Position numbers and translations under genes: made by a program. The notes under the pieces are model-generated. The model did no database searches. It was not told the origin of the DNA and saw only the letters and a program-made list of their open reading frames with translations. DNA of 64,000 nt from Diabrotica undecimpunctata (lineage: Eukaryota; Arthropoda; Insecta; Coleoptera; Chrysomelidae): assembly GCF_040954645.1 (NCBI RefSeq), contig NC_092806.1, positions 108,336,731 to 108,400,730 of the forward strand, given 5' to 3'. Within the stretch, counting starts at the first letter, position 1, and each line of letters begins with the position of its first letter. Shown piece after piece: positions 58,926 to 64,000 of this stretch.

Positions 58926-59902
58926 GTCGTTACATATCACGACTTACAATGCATCTAACCGAAATCAGCAGAATCTTAACATACAGATAGTTGAAGATAA
59001 CTTAAATCCGAATTTGTCATAAACGATTAAAATGTAGCATATCATGATTTTAACTGGTCGGATTGAGAGCGTTCTTGCCTTAACTGACTATTTGATGAAT
59101 TTTTTCTAAAAATATCTTAAAAAAAATTATTTATACATAATAACGTTATATTTAAAGTATTATCGATGCAGCAGGTATTACTGTCGCGATTCTGCATTTT
59201 TTTAAATAATGATTTAGCGTTTTTTTTAACTAAATGGTGAGATGTCTTGTGCCGGTCTAGCAGCACTTGTCGTTCTGTTTCTTTTTCAGTCTTTTGAAGG
59301 CGCTTTAATAGTTTTTTAAAGATAAGGTGGAACTGCAGCTATGCTGGTATTGGATAAGTGTACAGCATTAGTGAAATCATAATAATTCTTATGTCGATCT
59401 AGCAGCACATTTTCTATCACTGTTCTTTAGTCCTTCGAATACTTTTCAGCCGTTTTCTGAAGACTTAAACACGATGCATCTATTTTTGATTACGGATTCA
59501 TATTTAGCGTGCAAATATGCATCAAGAAAAGTGTCTATGTTCTATTAAACATAAATATTTTCATTTACTTGACTCGGTGAATAAGTGTGGACATACGCTG
59601 AGCATCTAAATCCAATATCTTCACAAAGCTGTAGTTTTAGAATCATACTTTTTCAGACCCAGGTCCCATTGACTTTTTAATCTACTCACTGAGAACTATG
59701 ATTGACCAAACTATTGATAGTTGCAAGTTCCTTTAACGGACTAACCTTATGTTGCATGATTTTGTTATTACAAAACAGTTAAAACCTTAGTATATTTTAG
59801 TATATCCTGAAGAAGCAAATAACTTTTGCAACAGCTAGGTATCAACAAAAATTTTACTTATCCTGCCCTATTAATTACTGCAACCTCAAGACAAAACTTT
59901 AG

Positions 59903-59978
<76 letters not shown>

Positions 59979-60416
59979 TGTATAGTAATATTTTATTCCT
60001 CCCATCAGTCATCATATAGCCTAGATATTGGGGTTTCCTAATTTTTACTTTTTGAGACAATTCTGGTCCAAACTGCAGATCCAGAGATAGAGTAAAGTAC
60101 AGCGGTCTAGAAGAGATCAATTGAAACCGGTAGTAAAGAAAGAGAAAACGGAGAAATAATTTGGAAAGAAAATACTGGAGTTATAACATAAAATAAATAA
60201 GGACGACGAGAAACAGTCAAAATCAATTAAAGGCTTCTGTATTTGTATGGAAATAATTTACCAACAAAAATTTTGCTAAACACAAAAGACAGTGGAATAC
60301 ACTTAAGCGAAATATACAGATAATAATCTAGAAATAGGACAAAGAAAATCTTTCGGAGAACACGAGTTAGCACCAGAAATGATAAAATTATTCGACGAGA
60401 AATATACTAAGTGACA
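58926..60416. other. Spacer with (TA)n and a decayed hammerhead-like motif
   Basis: No gene. CTGAAGA at 59807-59813 is followed by a GCAAA/TTTGC hairpin, but GAAAC is replaced by AACAG, so it is a dead relative of the 57.5-kb motif; a (TA)n tract follows at 59902-59973. The minus-strand open frame across that tract is an artefact. Confidence 0.55.
59902..59973. repeat. (TA)n microsatellite
   Basis: Directly visible TA tract. Confidence 0.96.
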
Positions 60417-61826
60417 TAGAAATCCGAACACCCAGTTTAAATGATGTTATTTCAATAAAATTTGGTGTAATTTATTTATCTTACTGAAAAAACAAGTGAT
60501 AAAGTTTTTAGCCTTATCAGTTGGAGATTCCGGTTTTTATACTTTTTGTTTTTAAATTCACTAACAATCAAAAAATAAATATTTCAGCCGCAGTAAAGAT
60601 CCAAATTTGGCGAATTGTGGTTCGTGACATTCTTTACGATTGGCTACGATGCCTGGAGTACGGAGACCTGTACGATTTCGTCAACTTAGTGAGTTTGATA
60701 GGGGCCGTATAATGAGACTTCGGGAAGCTGGACTATCTTTTCGGGAAGTTGCAGTTAGAGTGCAAAGAAGTGTAGACACCGTGGTTAGGTGTTGTCAGGC
60801 CTAGCTTCAAGAAGGCCGTACGCAAAGAGCAAGGGGCACTGGACGCCGCCGTAGAACAACAGACCGTGAAGATCGCCGCCTAAGATTATTGGTTTTAAGA
60901 GACCGTTTCTTCACTACCAGCTCCATTGCAAATGAATGGTCTGCAGAACACGGAAGACCTATTGGCATGCAAAGTGTTTACCGACGAATGAGAAGTTTTG
61001 GCCTGTTTTCATTACGACCACACTGGGTCTTCCCTTTAACTCCAGAACACCGCCGTAATCGCCTTCAGTGGTGCAGAGAACGGTCACTCTGAAATCAGGA
61101 ATGGAACAGTATTGTCTTTAGTGGCGAGTCTCGATTTTGTTTAGGTATGCACGATGGTCGAGCGAGGGTTAGAAGGCGACGTGGTGAAAGGAGGAATCCA
61201 CAGTTTTTTGTTGAAAGACATGTTCGTCGTACTGTTGGAGTTATGGTTTGGGGTGCTATAGCTTATGGTTCCAGGTCACCTTTAATCTTCATCAGAGGTA
61301 ACATGAACACGCATCGTTATATCCAAGAAGTTCTAGAACCCCACCTGTTACCCTATCTTGACACCCTGGCAAATCCAACTTTCCAACAAGATAATGCCCG
61401 ACCACATGTTGCAAGAGTCACAATAGACTTCTTTCAACATAATGATGTCACATTGTTAGCATGGCCACCAAGATCTTCCGACTTATCCCCAATTGTGCAC
61501 ATATGGGATATGATGGGTAGGAGATTGCTCAATTTTCAACGTCCTCCTCAGACTCTACAAGCACCTCGAGAGGAGTTGGTGGTTGCCTGGAATGAGATAC
61601 CACAAGAGGATATTGACAACCTAATCAAAAGCATGCCTAGGCGCGTTGGAAAATGCGTAACACATCGGAGTGCATCCACACATTATTAAAGGTAAAAGGG
61701 CTTTAAAGCAATGCAATTATTTTGAAATGTTAATCATTTACTTATTATGCTTCATTAAGTACTTATACAAAATTTTATTAAAATAAAATCATTTAAACTG
61801 GGTGTTCGGATTTCTATGTCACTTAG
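60417..61826 (+). mobile_element. Complete Tc1-like DNA transposon
   Basis: A 1410-bp element between TA dinucleotides (60415-60416, 61827-61828). TIRs of 57 bp, 60417-60473 and 61770-61826, start CTAAGTGACATAGAAATCCG and differ at about two positions. It contains one transposase pseudogene. Near-identical TIRs and an almost intact frame indicate a recent insertion by a transposase supplied elsewhere. Confidence 0.95.
60649..61689 (+). pseudogene. Tc1-like transposase, inactivated
   Basis: 346 codons from ATG 60649 in a single frame, the usual Tc1 length. The N-terminus has the paired helix-turn-helix (FRQLSEFDRGRIMRLREAG, then SVDTVVRCC) and a GRPR-like GTGRRRRT linker. Catalytic domain: FSGESRF at residue 159 where FSDESRF is expected, QQDNARPH (second Asp kept), and SPIVHIWD at residue 283 where SPIEH is expected. 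So the first Asp is now Gly (GGC) and the Glu is now Val (GTG). Two in-frame stops, TAG 60802-60804 and TGA 61090-61092. The protein is dead at four points, yet no frameshift has occurred. Confidence 0.95.
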
Positions 61827-63514
61827 TATAAATAGACTTATAAGGATTATACTTAAAGAAGCATGGAAAATATTGATGATTCCCAAAACTTGAGAATAGA
61901 TTTTAATAATACTTAACACTAATTATACATAAAAAGATATATCAAACACTATGTGAAAAATAAAGAGCAACATGCCTAGTACAACTATCCTTCAAGCTCC
62001 AAAATAAGTTTAAAGAACAGATTTAAGAAGAAGATTAAGAAATTACGTTGAGAAGATACTAGAAGGTACATAAACAGTATTGTATTACTATGTCTTTAAA
62101 AAGATTTTTACATGCAATTATAACAGTAAAATTTTCCTGTTAGTGATCCCACACAAAATCATGAGCAAACACCATGAAAAACTCCTCATGACACTAATAT
62201 TCTAACATGGTAAGTATTTAGTCCTACATTTATTTTACTCTCAATACCAAACTCTGATTTTAAATATGTATCTTATTTTACTTACTTACTATGTCGGGAT
62301 AGAATTATGAAGTTTTTGTCCTGGGTTTTTTCTATTAATTCACTATGGGATCACCAACAAGAGAATTTCACTCTTATCATTACAAGTGGTTGTTTTTTTT
62401 AAAGACAAATCACATGCTATGATTTTTTTGACTTATATTCTTAATTTAAAGTTGATTACATGTAATAAAATTATCTATCTTACAACAAAGTCGTCCCAGA
62501 AATGCAACTCAAAAATATTCGCAATATAATTTTAAAGTTGTCTACTTTTAAGTGTACAATATATGTCGGAATTGCCAATATGAACAAGTTAGATAAAATT
62601 AAATTATACGAAGGATGTTTTACCAAACAACAAAAAGAAAATTTATTGAATTTACCAAAGTTATGTATTTTGAGAACGATTTCCGAAGTGGTCATCAAAA
62701 CGTCAAATACAGTTAATTTTAAAGTAAAACTGTGGCTTAGTTACAAAAAAAAATAGTAAATTGATTTAAACTGTTACCAGAAAATAGCTTTAGCACAAGA
62801 TAATTTCATTGTCTCGTTGAAATGTTGCTATAATTCTTTTGTAATACATTACCACAATCAACTGGTTTCCAAACCTAAAATTCAATTAACGCATATGTCG
62901 TAAATACTAACAGTTGTCGACAGTTCTAAACTAGTCCCCGAGGTACATTTTGGTCTCAGTGAAGTGATAACTTACACTGACAGTCATTTCCAGGAGTTCG
63001 TAAACTGTCACTAAATATTATTGAAATCAGTTTATAGAGACGTCCTCAGTAAATCATTTGCCTGTCATTAAGGACATTAGAAATAATTTAGCTGGTTATA
63101 ATAAAATCAAAATATTTAATTGATATAATGCTATAGAATAATGAAAGCTTTTTTCACCAATAGACCGTCGGATTTCAATACGAACTTTAATTACGATTCT
63201 ATCCCTTATGCATTTTGAGTTGGACCGGGAACGTTTTTCTAAAAATTAAATTTTTCTTATTTTCTGCAACTTTTCTAAGGTGAAATTTTTTGTTTTTATG
63301 ACCTGATATTATGTCTTTTTAATTGCAGGTTCCTTATAGTGAAAACTAACAAACTTTCAGGTTTTCATAAAATGTAGATGAGAGTGCTTTATTTTTAATA
63401 CATTCATCACACATCACACTGCTAGCCAGGTGAACAGGAACAGCACTCTGACTAGTTTTTAATCTTGTGATAGTTGCTGCTGATCGTTTAGATATATTAT
63501 AATGAAATGTCAAG
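61827..63514. other. Spacer, no gene recognised
   Basis: AT-rich. At 62668-62706 there is a dispersed repeat motif (TTTTGAGAACGATTTC...AAAACGTCAA) also found at 52241-52279. The plus-strand open frame at 62502-62756 runs through this motif and has no known domain. Confidence 0.5.
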
Positions 63515-64000
63515 ATGGCGACTGACGAATTAATATACAAAGAACTAGATCGTCTTAAGAAATCAGAATTATTGGAAATACTTATTCACAAAAAGGTTCC
63601 CGAAGGAATAAAAATTAGTGAAAGTGTCAAAAATGTTTTGGAGACCAGTCTTGGTCCGATGTGAAACTGTGCAATAGTGATTTGAGGTTAGAACTCACTC
63701 AACTACAGTGCAAGTTAAAGTGTGCCGAGATCGAGATTACTTACTTAAAATCGTTGAATACGGAGCTAGTAAAAGGTAATGAACGTCAAGATTTAATTAT
63801 TTCTTTATTAAAAACGAATTCAAATAAAAATATTAAACATAAACGGACTACGTCCAACGTTGCCAAACCTACTAACGGGGGACTTAAACCACCTGAAAAT
63901 TCAAATGCTGTAGCTAATAATAGTAGTCGTAGTCGTAGTAAAAGTCAATCCACGTCCACTGTGGAAGCAGCACTCCCAGCTTCAGTTGATTTAGGAAGTA
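63515..64000 (+). pseudogene. LINE ORF1-like gene start, runs off the window
   Basis: ATG at 63515 opens a 49-codon frame (MATDELIYKELDRLKKSE...) ending at TGA 63662. One base back, the next frame continues at 63652 with WSDVKLCNSDLRLELTQLQ, CAEIEITYLKSLNTEL and a Ser/Arg/Asn-rich stretch (SSRSRSKSQ) to the window edge. The coiled-coil, charged N-terminus followed by a low-complexity linker resembles ORF1 proteins of insect Jockey-like LINEs, which coat the element RNA. A single-base deletion near 63650 breaks it. Family assignment is tentative. Confidence 0.55.

Overview
The window is 64 kb of AT-rich eukaryotic nuclear DNA. I see no host gene, rRNA or tRNA in it. Almost everything recognisable is transposable-element sequence, with long (TA)n microsatellites between the elements. 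The mixture of piggyBac, Tc1/mariner-superfamily, Gypsy, Jockey-like and RTE-like elements, plus abundant 'endonuclease-reverse transcriptase' LINEs, suggests an arthropod. It is most likely an insect with a large repeat-rich genome; a beetle is plausible, but that is inference and the sequence does not name the species.

Layout. 1.35-2.26 kb: LINE reverse-transcriptase (RT) remnant. 2.37-4.38 kb: complete DNA transposon with TA target-site duplication (TSD), ~240-bp terminal inverted repeats (TIRs) and a dead IS630/Tc1/mariner-type transposase. 7.36-11.26 kb: piggyBac transposase gene split by a LINE (12-bp TSD). 13.2-15.1 kb: intron-containing transposase-like pseudogene of a family I call 'SD-GQN' after its conserved motif. 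15.2-19.3 kb: LINE fragments on both strands, one nested with a 10-bp TSD. 18.99-20.65 kb: ~830-bp tandem duplication. 21.8-23.6 kb: old LINE. 24.8-27 kb: LINE holding an opposite-strand LINE (10-bp TSD). 28-30.1 kb: RTE-like and other LINE pieces. 31.66-40.11 kb: young, apparently intact Gypsy LTR retrotransposon on the minus strand inside a (TA)n tract. 40.2-48.1 kb: LINE pile, including a LINE fragment inside an RTE-like element inside a Jockey-like element, each step marked by a TSD. 51.15-55.58 kb: an SD-GQN transposon with a second SD-GQN transposon inserted in it. 55.78-57.7 kb: a 719-bp near-perfect fold-back palindrome and (TA)n-flanked repeats carrying hammerhead-ribozyme-like motifs. 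57.7-58.9 kb: LINE 3' end and a zinc-finger-like transposon fragment. 60.42-61.83 kb: complete Tc1-like element with a dead transposase. 63.5 kb to the end: start of a LINE ORF1-like gene.

How it fits together. The only element that looks capable of activity is the Gypsy copy. Its LTRs differ by about one substitution and one 11-bp indel, both ORFs are open, the integrase and RT catalytic residues are present, and a canonical -1 slippery heptamer joins gag to pol. Everything else is broken. In several nested cases, removing the inserted element and one TSD copy restores the host element's reading frame, so insertion order can be read directly.

The most unusual signals are (1) hammerhead-type motifs, the best on the minus strand at 57451-57512, several with a (TA)n tract a short way downstream, and (2) three copies of the SD-GQN transposase family, one with a TIR pair and a 4-bp TSD.
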